Assembly: GCF_016743815.1 (NCBI RefSeq)
Contig: NZ_CP061035.1
Location: 2,296,501-2,360,500 of the forward strand
Length of the DNA: 64,000 nucleotides
Source: Sphingomonas aliaeris
Lineage (GTDB): Bacteria; Pseudomonadota; Alphaproteobacteria; Sphingomonadales; Sphingomonadaceae
Reading direction: 5' to 3'
Part shown: one piece after another, positions 1 through 9,236 of the stretch
How positions within the stretch are numbered: position 1 is the stretch's first letter
Layout: the number at the start of each line of letters is the position of its first letter
Notes under the pieces: model-generated
Seen by the model: only the letters and a program-made list of their open reading frames with translations
What the model was told of the DNA's origin: nothing
Databases searched by the model: none
Position numbers and translations under genes: made by a program

Positions 1-474
1 TTGCTCGTCCGGTCGCATCGCGCACGTATGCCGGTCGCGGAGGAGCTGATCTCGTCCGCGAAGGAAACCGGCGGAGCGCCGCGCAACGACGGGCACCGCG
101 AAGGCTTCGAGGATATCGTCTGGTTCCGCATGGATATTGGGCGTCGCCAGAATGCCGATCCGCGTTGGCTGCTCCCACTGATCTGCCGCCGTGGACACAT
201 TACCAAGAACGAGATCGGCGCGATTCGCATCGCAGCGACCGAAACGATGTTCCAGATACCGCGCGCACTCGCCGGCAAGTTCGCGGCTTCGGTCGCGCGC
301 ACTGCGAACTTCGACGGACAGGACGAAAATGCGGTCCGCATTGAGTCAGTCGATGGCGAGCCCCGCACGGCGGAACACAGGCCGCGCTTGACCCCGAGCG
401 CACGCCCGAGCGGCCCGGCCCCAACGCGTCACAAGCCCAAGACGTTTCGCCGGACGAATGACCGGGCACGGTAA
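1..474 (+). CDS. DEAD-box RNA helicase, C-terminal part (5' end outside window)
   Basis: The frame is open from the first base of the window and ends with TAA at 472-474, so only the C-terminus is present. Residues from about 40 to 120 resemble the DbpA/CsdA-type RNA-binding domain found at the end of DEAD-box helicases: an aromatic-rich start (WFRMDIGRR), the signature region IGAIRIAATETMFQIP and a closing VRIE strand. The tail is basic and Pro-rich (PTRHKPKTFRRTNDRAR), as in many alphaproteobacterial helicases. The role would be ATP-dependent RNA unwinding in ribosome assembly or cold adaptation. The helicase core itself is not visible, so the subfamily cannot be fixed. Confidence 0.6.
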   Translation: MLVRSHRARMPVAEELISSAKETGGAPRNDGHREGFEDIVWFRMDIGRRQNADPRWLLPLICRRGHITKNEIGAIRIAATETMFQIPRALAGKFAASVARTANFDGQDENAVRIESVDGEPRTAEHRPRLTPSARPSGPAPTRHKPKTFRRTNDRAR

Positions 475-528
475 CAACTGGATGCGGACGGTCAGGCTCG
501 GATCCGGCTCCTCGGTAGCCGGTACGGC

Positions 529-981
529 ATGACCGTCCGTATCCTCGTCGATGGCGACGCGTGTCCGGTAAAGGACGAGATCTACCGCGTCGCCTATCGC
601 ACCGAAGTCCCGGTCACGATCGTTGCAAACAGCCATTTTCGGATACCGGCTCACCCGCTGATCGACCGGATCGTCGTGAGCGACGGTTTCGACGCGGCCG
701 ACGACTGGATCGCGGAGCATTCCGACGCCGCATCGATCGTCGTGACCGCCGACATATTACTTGCGGATCGCTGCCTGAAGGCGGGAGCGACCGTATTGTC
801 CCCGACCGGCAAGCCGTTCACCAACGCATCGATCGGCGGCGCAATCGCAACGCGGGCGATAATGGCCGATCTGCGTGCGGGGGGCGACGCGATTGGCGGG
901 CCGGCACCGTTCTCGAAGACCGATCGGTCGCGCTTTCTGTCCGCACTCGATCAAGCTATCGTCCGCTCGAAGCGTCGCTAA
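529..981 (+). CDS. YaiI/YqxD family protein (UPF0178)
   Basis: A 150-residue protein of the UPF0178 family, a PIN-like nuclease fold of unknown physiological role. The N-terminal signature DGDACPVKDEIYRVAYR and the internal SDGFDAADDWI and TADILLADRCL blocks are typical, and the length matches the family. It starts at ATG 529, 54 bases after the helicase stop. It is probably a stand-alone housekeeping gene; no partner is suggested by the neighbours. The assignment to the family is firm, the function is not known. Confidence 0.9.
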   Translation: MTVRILVDGDACPVKDEIYRVAYRTEVPVTIVANSHFRIPAHPLIDRIVVSDGFDAADDWIAEHSDAASIVVTADILLADRCLKAGATVLSPTGKPFTNASIGGAIATRAIMADLRAGGDAIGGPAPFSKTDRSRFLSALDQAIVRSKRR

Positions 982-1111
982 AGAATCGGGCCTTGCATCG
1001 GCGCGGTCATTAGGCTCGTTCAGGAACATTACAGACTCGTTGGTGTTTTGTGGGCTTGCGCGCGCAAGTTTTCGACCCTGCCGACGCAATCTCGGACCGG
1101 TGGGATATCGA

Positions 1112-2344
1112 ATGCTGTTGAGTGAGCAGATGCCTTTAGGAGCGCGTCGGACCGGCGCGATCACCTCGATCTCTATCGGTCTTGCTTTGTCCCTCGCGGT
1201 ATCCGCGTGCGGTGGGAAAACGGAAAAAAACACCGGACGCGAAAAGGGTACCCCGGAAGTCGGCTATGTCGTCGTACAGCCGACCAGCGTTCCGATCACG
1301 ATCGAACTCGGCGGCCGCACCACGGCCTATCAAAGTTCGGAAGTACGGCCTCAGGTCTCCGGTATAATCCGCCGCCGGCTGTTCACGGAGGGGTCTATCG
1401 TTCGAAAGGGCCAGACCCTGTATGAGATCGATCCCCGCCTTTATGTCGCCGCGACCAATGAGGCGAGCGCAAATCTGGCCAGCGCGCAGGCGAATGCCGA
1501 AGCCACACGGGTAAAGGCGGATCGATACAAGCCGCTCGCCGATATCCAGGCCGTTGCGAAACAGGACTATACTGACGCCGCCGCACAGGCTCGGCAGGCG
1601 GCCGCGGCGGTCGGGCAAACGCGGGCGGCGCTGGAAACGGCGAGGATCAACCTGCGCTTCACGAGCGTGCCCGCGCCGATTACGGGCCGGATCGGTCGGT
1701 CGCTATTCACGGAGGGCGCGCTGGTTACCGCCAGCCAGACGGATCCGCTGACGACGATCCAGCGTCTCGACCCGATGTTCGTGGATATCCAGCAATCCTC
1801 CGCCGATCTGCTCGCGTTGCGGCGCTCGCTCGCGTCCGGCGGCGCCGCTCCCGCAAGCGCCGTCGTGCGACTGCAGTTGGAAGACGGCAGCGATTACGGC
1901 CAGACCGGTACGGTCCAGTTCTCCGAGGTCATGGTCAACCAGGAGACGGGGACCGTCACGTTACGCGCCAGCTTTCCCAACCCACAGGGTTTGCTGCTCC
2001 CCGGCATGTTCGTGCGGGCATCGTTCGCGCAGTCGATCGACATCAACGCCTTCCTCGTGCCGCAGGCCGGCGTGACGCGTGACGCGAAAGGCAATGCGAC
2101 GGTTCTGCTGGTCGGTGCGGACGGCAAGGCGATCCAACGCAGCGTCACCGCATCGCGCGTCGTCGGACAGAACTGGGTCATCACGGGTGGTTTGAAGCCG
2201 GGCGACAGGGTGATCACCGAAGGCACTGGCAAGGCGAAACCCAATCAGCCGATCAAGGCAGTCCCGGTCGGCACGAAACAAAATCTGACCCCGCCGAAAC
2301 AGGGGGACAAGAAAGACGCGTCCGCCGGCCAGACTAAGGGCTGA
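1112..2344 (+). CDS. RND efflux periplasmic adaptor (membrane fusion) lipoprotein
   Basis: AcrA/MexA-type adaptor that links an inner-membrane RND pump to the outer-membrane channel. I start it at ATG 1112 (410 residues); ATG 1130 is an alternative. Longer in-frame extensions upstream only overlap the previous gene. A signal segment ends in a lipobox (SLAVSAC), so the protein is probably a lipoprotein. A biotinyl/lipoyl-like domain (VRPQVSGIIRRRLFTEGSIV ... VPAPITGRIGRSLFTEG) flanks an Ala/Gln-rich alpha-hairpin, followed by beta-barrel and membrane-proximal parts (ITEGTGKAKPNQPIKAVP). Only 8 bases separate it from the pump gene, so they form one operon. Confidence 0.93.
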   Translation: MLLSEQMPLGARRTGAITSISIGLALSLAVSACGGKTEKNTGREKGTPEVGYVVVQPTSVPITIELGGRTTAYQSSEVRPQVSGIIRRRLFTEGSIVRKGQTLYEIDPRLYVAATNEASANLASAQANAEATRVKADRYKPLADIQAVAKQDYTDAAAQARQAAAAVGQTRAALETARINLRFTSVPAPITGRIGRSLFTEGALVTASQTDPLTTIQRLDPMFVDIQQSSADLLALRRSLASGGAAPASAVVRLQLEDGSDYGQTGTVQFSEVMVNQETGTVTLRASFPNPQGLLLPGMFVRASFAQSIDINAFLVPQAGVTRDAKGNATVLLVGADGKAIQRSVTASRVVGQNWVITGGLKPGDRVITEGTGKAKPNQPIKAVPVGTKQNLTPPKQGDKKDASAGQTKG

Positions 2345-2352
2345 TCGGCACC

Positions 2353-5300
2353 ATGTTGTCGCGCATATTCATCGACCGGCCGATCTTCGCCTGGGTCATA
2401 GCAATCATCATCATGATGGCGGGCCTGGGCGCGATCTATTCGCTGCCGATCGAACAATTCCCTGACGTCGCGCCACCTCAGGTGAACATCCGCGCGACCT
2501 ATCCCGGCGCCTCGGCGGAAACGCTCGAGACCAGCGTTACGCAGGTGATCGAACAACAACTGACCGGGATCGACGGGCTACTGTATTTCACCTCCCAGTC
2601 CAGTTCGCGCGGACAGGTCACGATTGCCGCAACGTTCCAGAAGGGCGTCGATCCGGACATCGCGCAGGTTCAGGTACAGAACAAGGTGCAGCAGGCGCTT
2701 TCCCGCCTCCCGAGCCAGGTTCAGCAGCAGGGCCTGACGATTACGAAATCCAACCCGGACTTCCTGTTGATCGCTGCGATCTACGACACCACCGACCGCA
2801 CGACGAACCAGGATGTTTCCGATTATCTGGTGTCCAACTTCCAGGACTCGATCGGTCGGATCCCCGGCGTCGGCGATACCAATGTTTTCGGCGCGCAATA
2901 CGCGATGCGGATCTGGCTCAACCCGGACAAGATGGCGAGCGTCAGCCTGATCCCAAGCGATGTCATCGCAGCGATCACCGCGCAGAATGCCGAGGTCGCG
3001 GCAGGCGAAATCGGTGGTGCGCCGAACGGCCCCAATCAGGTCCTGAACGCCACGGTCACAGCGCAATCGCGTCTTTCCACGCCGTCTCAGTTCGCCAACA
3101 TCATCCTGAAGACGCAGACGGACGGCTCGACGGTTCGCCTGTCCGACGTGGCGCGGGTCGAATTGGGATCGGAGAATTACGGCACGATCAGCCGCATCAA
3201 CGGTCATCCGGGCGCCGGTATCGCCGTCAGCCTCGCTCCCGGCGCCGACGCACTGGGTACGGCCGAACTGGTGAAGCAGGAAGTCGAGCGGCAATCGAAG
3301 AACTTCCCCACCGGCTACGCCTATACGTTTCCACAGGACTCGACGGCGTTCATCAAGCTGTCCGTCGAGGAAGTGGTCAAGACGCTGATCGAGGCGATCA
3401 TCCTCGTCGTGATCGTCATGTTCGTCTTCCTGCAGAATTGGCGCGCAACGTTGATCCCCACGATCGCGGTGCCGGTGGTGCTACTCGGCACGTTCGGGAT
3501 CTTCTATCTCGCCGGCTTCTCGATCAACACGCTCACCTTGTTCGGCCTGGTCCTTGCGATCGGCCTGCTCGTCGATGACGCGATCGTCGTGGTCGAGAAT
3601 GTCGAACGTCTGATGGACGAAAATCCGGACATGTCGCCGCGCGATGCGACGATTGAATCGATGAACGAGATCACGGTCGCGTTGATCGCCATCGCTCTCG
3701 TTCTGTCCGCGGTGTTCCTGCCCATGGCGTTCTTCGGCGGATCGACCGGCGTCATCTATCGGCAGTTTTCCATCACGATCGTGTCGGCGATGGTGCTGTC
3801 CGTGCTGGTGGCGCTGATCCTCACGCCGGCGCTGACCGCGACCTTGCTCAAGAAGCGCGCGGATACGGAGAAGCGCGAAAGCTGGTTCTCGCGTAAATCG
3901 CAGCGGGCAAAGGATTGGTTCAACACCACTTTCGACCGCACCACCGAAAAGTATGTCGATGGCGTCGCACGTGTGGTCGATCGCAAATGGTTGTTCTTGC
4001 TGATCTATGCCGGCGTGGTGATCATCCTGGCATTGCTGTTCGTGCGCTTGCCCACCGGCTTTCTGCCGATCGAGGATCAGGGCATCGCATCCGTGCAGTA
4101 TAACCTCGCGCCCGGCGCGACGTTGAACCGCACCACGCTCGCGCAACGCGAGATCGAGAAGTATTTCGTAACGCAGGAAAAGAGCAACGTTAGCTCCTTC
4201 CTGACGGTGGCCGGCGGCGGCGGCGGCGCGGGCGGACAGAATTCCGGCCGTGGCTTTATCGCGCTGAAGGACTGGTCCGAACGCAAGGGTACGGAGAATG
4301 GCGCGGCGGCAATCACGCAACGCGCCAGCGCCGCCTTGAAGGGGCTACGCGACGTTGAATTCTATGCGACGCAGCCTCCTGCGGTTCGCGGGCTCGGGCA
4401 GTCGAACGGCTTCACCCTGGAATTGCAGAATACTGGTGGTTTGAGCCGCGAACAGTTCAAGGCGGCGCGTGACAAACTGCTCGCCACCGCACGTGCCGAT
4501 AGCGCCCTTGCTTCCGTGCGCCCGAGCGATCTGGACGACCAGCCGACGTTGAAGGTCGAGATCGACCCGTTGAAATTGGCGGCGCTCGGTCTTTCCCAAT
4601 CCGACGTCAATGCGACGCTCGCGACGGCCTGGGGCGGTCGATACGTCAACGACTTCAACGATCGCGGCCGGGTCAAGCGCGTCTACGTGCAGGGCGACGC
4701 GCCGTTCCGATCCTCGCCAGAGGATCTGAGCGAATGGTTCGTACGCGGGAGCGGCGGACAGATGGCGCCATTCTCGTCCTTTGCGAAGATTTCCTGGGGC
4801 ACCGCGCCACCGTCGCTGACACGCTTTTCCGGCATATCGGCCTATGAGATTTCCGGCCAGGCGGCGCCCGGCACGAGTTCTGGCGAAGCGATGGACAAGA
4901 TGCAGGAACTCGCCTCGCAATTGACCGGCACCAGCGTCGCCTGGGCCGGCCTGTCCTATCAGGAACGTCTATCGGCCGGACAGGCACCGGTCTTGTACGC
5001 CTTGTCTCTGCTGGTCGTCTTCCTGTGCCTCGCCGCATTGTACGAAAGCTGGACGATCCCGATCGCGGTGCTGCTCGTTATCCCATTGGGGCTTGTCGGT
5101 GCGGTCTTTGCAGTCACGCTTCGGGGGCTGCAAAACGACGTTTATCTGCAAATCGGTCTTCTGACGACGATGGGACTCGCGGCGAAGAATGCGATCCTGA
5201 TCGTGGAGTTCGCGGAACAAGCGGAGAAGAAAGGTAAGCGCGTGATCGACGCCGCGCTGGAGGCCGCACGCCTGCGTTTGCGCCCTATTCTTATGACAAG

Positions 5301-5544
5301 CCTCGCCTTTATCTTCGGCGTGTTGCCGCTCGCCATCTCGACCGGCGCCGGCGCGAACAGCCGCGTGGCGATCGGCACGGCGGTCATCGGCGGAATGCTG
5401 ACCGCCACGATCTTCGCTATCTTCTACATCCCGCTCTTCTTCGTTCTCGTTCGCCGGGGAACGCGGGACGTGCTGAAGAAAATACACGGCGACAAACCGT
5501 CAGAACCGACGCCTTATGATACGAAGCCGGAGCCGGCCGCATGA
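2353..5544 (+). CDS. RND efflux pump, AcrB/MexB-type (HAE1) permease
   Basis: Inner-membrane proton-driven multidrug exporter of 1063 residues, the normal length for the HAE1 family. The start (MLSRIFIDRPIFAWVIAI) is the usual first transmembrane helix. TM4 carries the paired aspartates of the proton relay (GLLVDDAIVVVENVERLM), and TM10 has the matching lysine (GLAAKNAILIVEFAEQ). Two large periplasmic porter/docking loops follow TM1 and TM7. It is the second gene of the adaptor-pump-channel operon and its end overlaps the channel gene by ATGA. Substrates cannot be told from sequence. No local regulator is present in the window. Confidence 0.96.
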   Translation: MLSRIFIDRPIFAWVIAIIIMMAGLGAIYSLPIEQFPDVAPPQVNIRATYPGASAETLETSVTQVIEQQLTGIDGLLYFTSQSSSRGQVTIAATFQKGVDPDIAQVQVQNKVQQALSRLPSQVQQQGLTITKSNPDFLLIAAIYDTTDRTTNQDVSDYLVSNFQDSIGRIPGVGDTNVFGAQYAMRIWLNPDKMASVSLIPSDVIAAITAQNAEVAAGEIGGAPNGPNQVLNATVTAQSRLSTPSQFANIILKTQTDGSTVRLSDVARVELGSENYGTISRINGHPGAGIAVSLAPGADALGTAELVKQEVERQSKNFPTGYAYTFPQDSTAFIKLSVEEVVKTLIEAIILVVIVMFVFLQNWRATLIPTIAVPVVLLGTFGIFYLAGFSINTLTLFGLVLAIGLLVDDAIVVVENVERLMDENPDMSPRDATIESMNEITVALIAIALVLSAVFLPMAFFGGSTGVIYRQFSITIVSAMVLSVLVALILTPALTATLLKKRADTEKRESWFSRKSQRAKDWFNTTFDRTTEKYVDGVARVVDRKWLFLLIYAGVVIILALLFVRLPTGFLPIEDQGIASVQYNLAPGATLNRTTLAQREIEKYFVTQEKSNVSSFLTVAGGGGGAGGQNSGRGFIALKDWSERKGTENGAAAITQRASAALKGLRDVEFYATQPPAVRGLGQSNGFTLELQNTGGLSREQFKAARDKLLATARADSALASVRPSDLDDQPTLKVEIDPLKLAALGLSQSDVNATLATAWGGRYVNDFNDRGRVKRVYVQGDAPFRSSPEDLSEWFVRGSGGQMAPFSSFAKISWGTAPPSLTRFSGISAYEISGQAAPGTSSGEAMDKMQELASQLTGTSVAWAGLSYQERLSAGQAPVLYALSLLVVFLCLAALYESWTIPIAVLLVIPLGLVGAVFAVTLRGLQNDVYLQIGLLTTMGLAAKNAILIVEFAEQAEKKGKRVIDAALEAARLRLRPILMTSLAFIFGVLPLAISTGAGANSRVAIGTAVIGGMLTATIFAIFYIPLFFVLVRRGTRDVLKKIHGDKPSEPTPYDTKPEPAA

Positions 5545-7042
5545 CCAGCAGGATGATCCGCACGTCGGTCCTTACGCCGCTGGTGGCGGCCGCGGCGCTC
5601 TCGGGCTGTTCTATGGCCCCGAAATACGTACAGCCGGAATTACCGGTGCCGCCGTCATGGCCGGTGGGGGACGCGTATCTGCGGCAAACGGAAGCGACCC
5701 TCCCCAGTGTCACGTATCGGGATATCTTCCGCGATTTACGGCTGCAAGGGATTGTGGAACAGGCGTTGATCAATAACCGCGACCTGCGCGTAGCGGCCGC
5801 AAACATTGCCGCCGCCCGTTCACAATACCGCATTCAGCGCGCGGAATTGCTCCCGCAGGTCGATGCGTCGGCCGGCGCCACGCGGAGCTATTCCGGCGGT
5901 GGTAACACGAACAGCAGCGGCCTTACGCCTCCGGGTGGATCACGAACGAACTTCAGCACCGATATCGGCATAACGGCATTCGAGATCGACCTGTTTGGGC
6001 GGATAAGGTCACTCAGCACCGCGGCGCAAAACCGCTATTTCGCGACCGAGGCGGTGGCACGGGCAACGCGCCTGACGCTAGTGGGCGATATCGCCACCGC
6101 CTGGGCAACCTATGGCTATGACAAAAGCCTGCTGAAGATCGCGCAGGACACGGCAGTAAGCGCAGGAAGCAGCGTGCGGTTGACCAAAGCGCGTCTCGAC
6201 GGGGGCATCGCGCCGAGAACCGATCTTGATCAGGCGCAGCTTGTGCTGGCGCAGGCGCAATCGGATCTTGCCGAGCAGACGACCGCTCTGGCGCAGGACG
6301 TCAACGCGTTGCAGGCGTTGGTCGGCGCACCCGTCGATCCGACTCTGCTGCCAACCGATATCGATGATGCGTCGCGCAACTTGGCCGAGCTGCCGGCGGG
6401 ATTGGATTCGGGCATTCTGCTGCGCCGGCCGGACGTTCTTCAGGCCGAATACGAATTGCGCGCCACGAATGCTGAAATCGGCGCAGCAAGGGCCGAACTG
6501 TTTCCACGGCTCGCCCTCACCGCCGTGCTTGGCTTTGCCAGCAACGCTTTGAGCGGCCTGTTTACCAGTGGCGCGTTCAACTATTCGGTCGCCCCTTCCG
6601 TAGGATATCCCATCTTCCGCGCCGGCGCCGGCCGGGCCAACGTTCGCCTGTCAGAAGCGCAGCGCGATGCTGCCCTTGCGACGTACGAAAAATCGATCCA
6701 GACCGCTTTCCAGGAAGTCTCGGATGCCTTGGCCCGTCGCGGGACGATCACCGACCAAACGCGAGCCGCCCAGTCGTTGGCCGCGGCGGCCGCGGACAAT
6801 TACCAATTGTCCGACGCGCGGTATCGCGGGGGATCGACACGTTCCTCCAAAGCCTGGATGCCCAACGCTCGCTCTATTCGGCACGTCGGTCGCTGGTCGG
6901 TACGCAACTGACGCGGGCAACCAACCTCGTGACGTTGTATCGGGTGTTGGGTGGAGACTCGCTGCTGGAGGCAACTCCGGCGGGGCCGGTTGCGGTCGGC
7001 CAAGGCCCTTCCGGGAGCGCGCGGGTGCCAGGAAACCGCTGA
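5541..7042 (+). pseudogene. RND outer-membrane factor lipoprotein (OprM/NodT type), frameshifted near the C-terminus
   Basis: TolC-like outer-membrane channel of the efflux operon, starting at ATG 5541 with a 4-base overlap with the pump gene. It has a lipobox (ALSGCS) and two OEP repeats. The first frame ends at 6911 with a non-homologous tail (STRSSKAWMPNARSI). Changing frame at the five-G run 6828-6832 restores the conserved end, ..RYRGG-IDTFLQSLDAQRSLYSARRS.., then LTRATNLVTLYRVLGG, ending with TGA at 7040-7042. One extra G (GGGGG to GGGGGG) would give an intact protein of about 500 residues. I regard a homopolymer error as more likely than true loss, because the downstream frame is fully conserved. 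Confidence 0.85.
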
Positions 7043-7155
7043 CCGAGATCAGCCGGCTCTTCCTACCATCGTCCGAAGGCTAAGCCTGCTGCAAAATTGC
7101 TGCGCAGAAACGTCGCAAAGGCAGTTGCTTGACGGATCGTCCCGGCGAGTGAAGG

Positions 7156-7521
7156 ATGCCGGGAATGGCGATCCAATCCCCTGACCCCGGCGCGTTCCTG
7201 CGCGACATGCTTGGCCAATGGGAAAGCATGGCGAACCAGGTCGGCGGCCAGATGATGAAATCCGGCGAGTTCGCCCGGGCGATCCAGGGTGCGAATGCCG
7301 CCACGATGAACGCGCAGACCGCGACGCACCAACTGATGGATCGTGCGCTCGCCGCCGCCAACATGCCGAGTCGCAGCGAGATCGAGGATTTGTCCGCGCG
7401 CCTGAAAGGTATCGAGGAAAGCGTCGCCCGCATCGAGGCGATGCTTATGGCGCAAGCCGGCATAGCGCCGCCCGCTCGCCCCAAGCCAAGCCGCAACCGC
7501 AAACCGCCGGTAAAGGCGTGA
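7156..7521 (+). CDS. phaE: short PhaE-like PHA synthase-associated protein
   Basis: A 121-residue protein just upstream of the PHA synthase gene. The N-terminal half is amphipathic (FLRDMLGQWESMANQVGGQM). A predicted coiled coil follows (SRSEIEDLSARLKGIEESVARIEAMLM), then a basic Pro-rich tail. Class III synthases pair PhaC with PhaE, and the terminal coiled coil here resembles the end of PhaE. At 121 residues it is only about a third of the classical PhaE length, so it may represent a minimal activator. Position and coiled coil support the call; the name is tentative. The gap to phaC is about 60 bases, consistent with co-transcription. Confidence 0.6.
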   Translation: MPGMAIQSPDPGAFLRDMLGQWESMANQVGGQMMKSGEFARAIQGANAATMNAQTATHQLMDRALAAANMPSRSEIEDLSARLKGIEESVARIEAMLMAQAGIAPPARPKPSRNRKPPVKA

Positions 7522-7581
7522 CTTTTGGCCCGATCGCCTCGCGAGCCTTGACGAGCAAGTCGAAGCTTGGGCGATGTTGAC

Positions 7582-8655
7582 ATGACGGACACCGCCGCCC
7601 CGGACGCATTCGATCAAGCCCGCGCGCTGTTCGACCGCACGATCCAGCGCAACTTCAAGGGGCTGGAATATTTCGCGTCCCCTGCCCCGGTACTCGGCGC
7701 GAGCCCCAAGGATCTTCTGATCCAGCGCGGCACCATGAACCTGTACCATTATCGCCCGATGACGGACGACGTATACCGCGTCCCATTGTTGCTGGTCATG
7801 GCGACGACCAATCGCGGCTATATCTTCGACATGGTCCCGGGGCAGAGCCTCGTCGAGTATCTGCTGAAGGCTGGGTACGATGTATTCATGCTCGACTGGA
7901 CGCCGCCGCGCGCCGACGAGAAGACGTTGACGCTGGCGGACTATGTTCTCGATTTCATCCCGAGCGCGATCGCGCGGGTCCAGGCGGAAACGGGCGAACA
8001 GGATTTCAGTCTGGTCGGGTATTGCTTCGGCGGGGTGCTGTCCCTGTTATGGGCGGCACTGCACCCGGATGCGCCGATGAAGAATCTCGTCTGCTTCACG
8101 ACGCCGGTCGATTTCTCGCAGATGGAGATGTTTCAATCCTGGTCGGACCGGCGCTTCTTCGACGTCGATCGGCTCGTCGACACATTTGGTAATTGCCCGG
8201 CGGATTACCTGTATTCCGCGTTCGACATGCTGAAGCCGGGCGCCAAGATTGCGGGTAACATACGGTTGCTCGACAATATGTGGAATGACGAGTTCGTCAA
8301 ATCCTTCCGCATGTTCGACCGTTGGGCGACCGATACATTGCCGCTGGCCGGAGAATATTTCCGGGAGACGACCAAGAAGCTGATGTGGGACAATGCGCTT
8401 CATAATGGCACGATGGAAGTCGCTGGCCGGCCGATCGATCTCGCCGCGATCGGCGCGCCTTTCCTGCATGTCACGGCGGAACACGACCATATTGTGCCCT
8501 CCGCCGCCTCGACGCCACTGATCGAGATGATCGGATCGGAGGACAAGGAACAGGTGACAATGAAGGGCGGGCATGTCAGCCTCGTCGCCGGCGGAAACGC
8601 GATCAAACGGCTCTGGCCGAAATTGATCGACTGGCTGGGGGATCGATCCACTTGA
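7582..8655 (+). CDS. phaC: class III poly(R)-hydroxyalkanoate synthase subunit
   Basis: Polymerises hydroxyacyl-CoA into PHA storage granules. At 357 residues (ATG 7582; a TTG at 7567 is possible but less likely) it fits the short class III PhaC. The lipase-like box has the catalytic cysteine (GYCFGGVLSLLWAA). The acid and base of the triad sit in EHDHIVPSAAS and GGHVSLVAGG near the end. The conserved VYRVPLLLVMATTNRGYIFDM and NYMLDWT-like (VFMLDWTPPRADEK) regions are present. The PhaE-like gene lies upstream, and a phasin and an acyltransferase gene nearby complete a storage locus. The stop overlaps the next start. Confidence 0.93.
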   Translation: MTDTAAPDAFDQARALFDRTIQRNFKGLEYFASPAPVLGASPKDLLIQRGTMNLYHYRPMTDDVYRVPLLLVMATTNRGYIFDMVPGQSLVEYLLKAGYDVFMLDWTPPRADEKTLTLADYVLDFIPSAIARVQAETGEQDFSLVGYCFGGVLSLLWAALHPDAPMKNLVCFTTPVDFSQMEMFQSWSDRRFFDVDRLVDTFGNCPADYLYSAFDMLKPGAKIAGNIRLLDNMWNDEFVKSFRMFDRWATDTLPLAGEYFRETTKKLMWDNALHNGTMEVAGRPIDLAAIGAPFLHVTAEHDHIVPSAASTPLIEMIGSEDKEQVTMKGGHVSLVAGGNAIKRLWPKLIDWLGDRST

Positions 8656-9188
8656 GTTATCGTATCAGGCGGTTCGCGCCGACAGATCGCGACGCGATGC
8701 TCGCCTTTGCCGAGGGGCTGCCCGAGCATGACCTTCTGTTCCTCGGCCGCGATCTGAAGCACCCCCGGGTCGTGGATGCATGGCAATCCGCGATCGAGGA
8801 AGGCTGGATCGACAGTCTAGTTGCGGAGGAAGACGAGCGCTTCGTCGGAACGGCGGCATTGGTGCGCGATCCGTTGGGGTGGAGCGCGCATGTCGGCGAG
8901 ATCCGCCTGCTCGTATCGCCGACCAAGCGGGGCGCAGGGCTGGGTCGCGACCTGCTCGAGGGCATCTTCGCCATCGCAATGGAACGCAGCATCGACAAGT
9001 TGACCGCGCAGATGACGCCGGACCAGATCGGATCGGTGATGCTGTTCGAAAGCCTTGGTTTCCGCGCCGAGGCGTTGCTGAAAGATCATGTCCGCGATCG
9101 CAGCGGCAAGTCGCACGATCTGGCGGTGCTGGCCTATGATGTGGCGCGGGTACAGGCACAGCACCGGGCATTCGGGATCGAGGATTGA
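8652..9188 (+). CDS. GNAT family N-acetyltransferase
   Basis: A 178-residue acetyltransferase with the acetyl-CoA binding loop (VSPTKRGAGLGRDLLEGIFAIA) and a C-terminal FESLGFRAEALLKDHVRDR segment. It starts at TTG 8652, overlapping the phaC stop by four bases (TTGA), which implies translational coupling. The substrate is unknown; a protein or small-amine target is equally possible. A start further downstream would remove the conserved first strand (YRIRRFAPTDRDAM), so TTG is preferred. Confidence 0.85.
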   Translation: MSYRIRRFAPTDRDAMLAFAEGLPEHDLLFLGRDLKHPRVVDAWQSAIEEGWIDSLVAEEDERFVGTAALVRDPLGWSAHVGEIRLLVSPTKRGAGLGRDLLEGIFAIAMERSIDKLTAQMTPDQIGSVMLFESLGFRAEALLKDHVRDRSGKSHDLAVLAYDVARVQAQHRAFGIED

Positions 9189-9236
9189 ACATATAGTCAC
9201 CCGGCAAGTTTAGGACCGGAGACACAGGAGATAGAG

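Noticed and set aside
3481..4320. Open frame antisense to the RND pump
   Set aside because: Highly charged artefact opposite a well-supported gene.
6820..6840. Phase variation through poly-G tracts
   Set aside because: Tracts of five bases are too short for frequent slippage, and an essential gene shows the same pattern.
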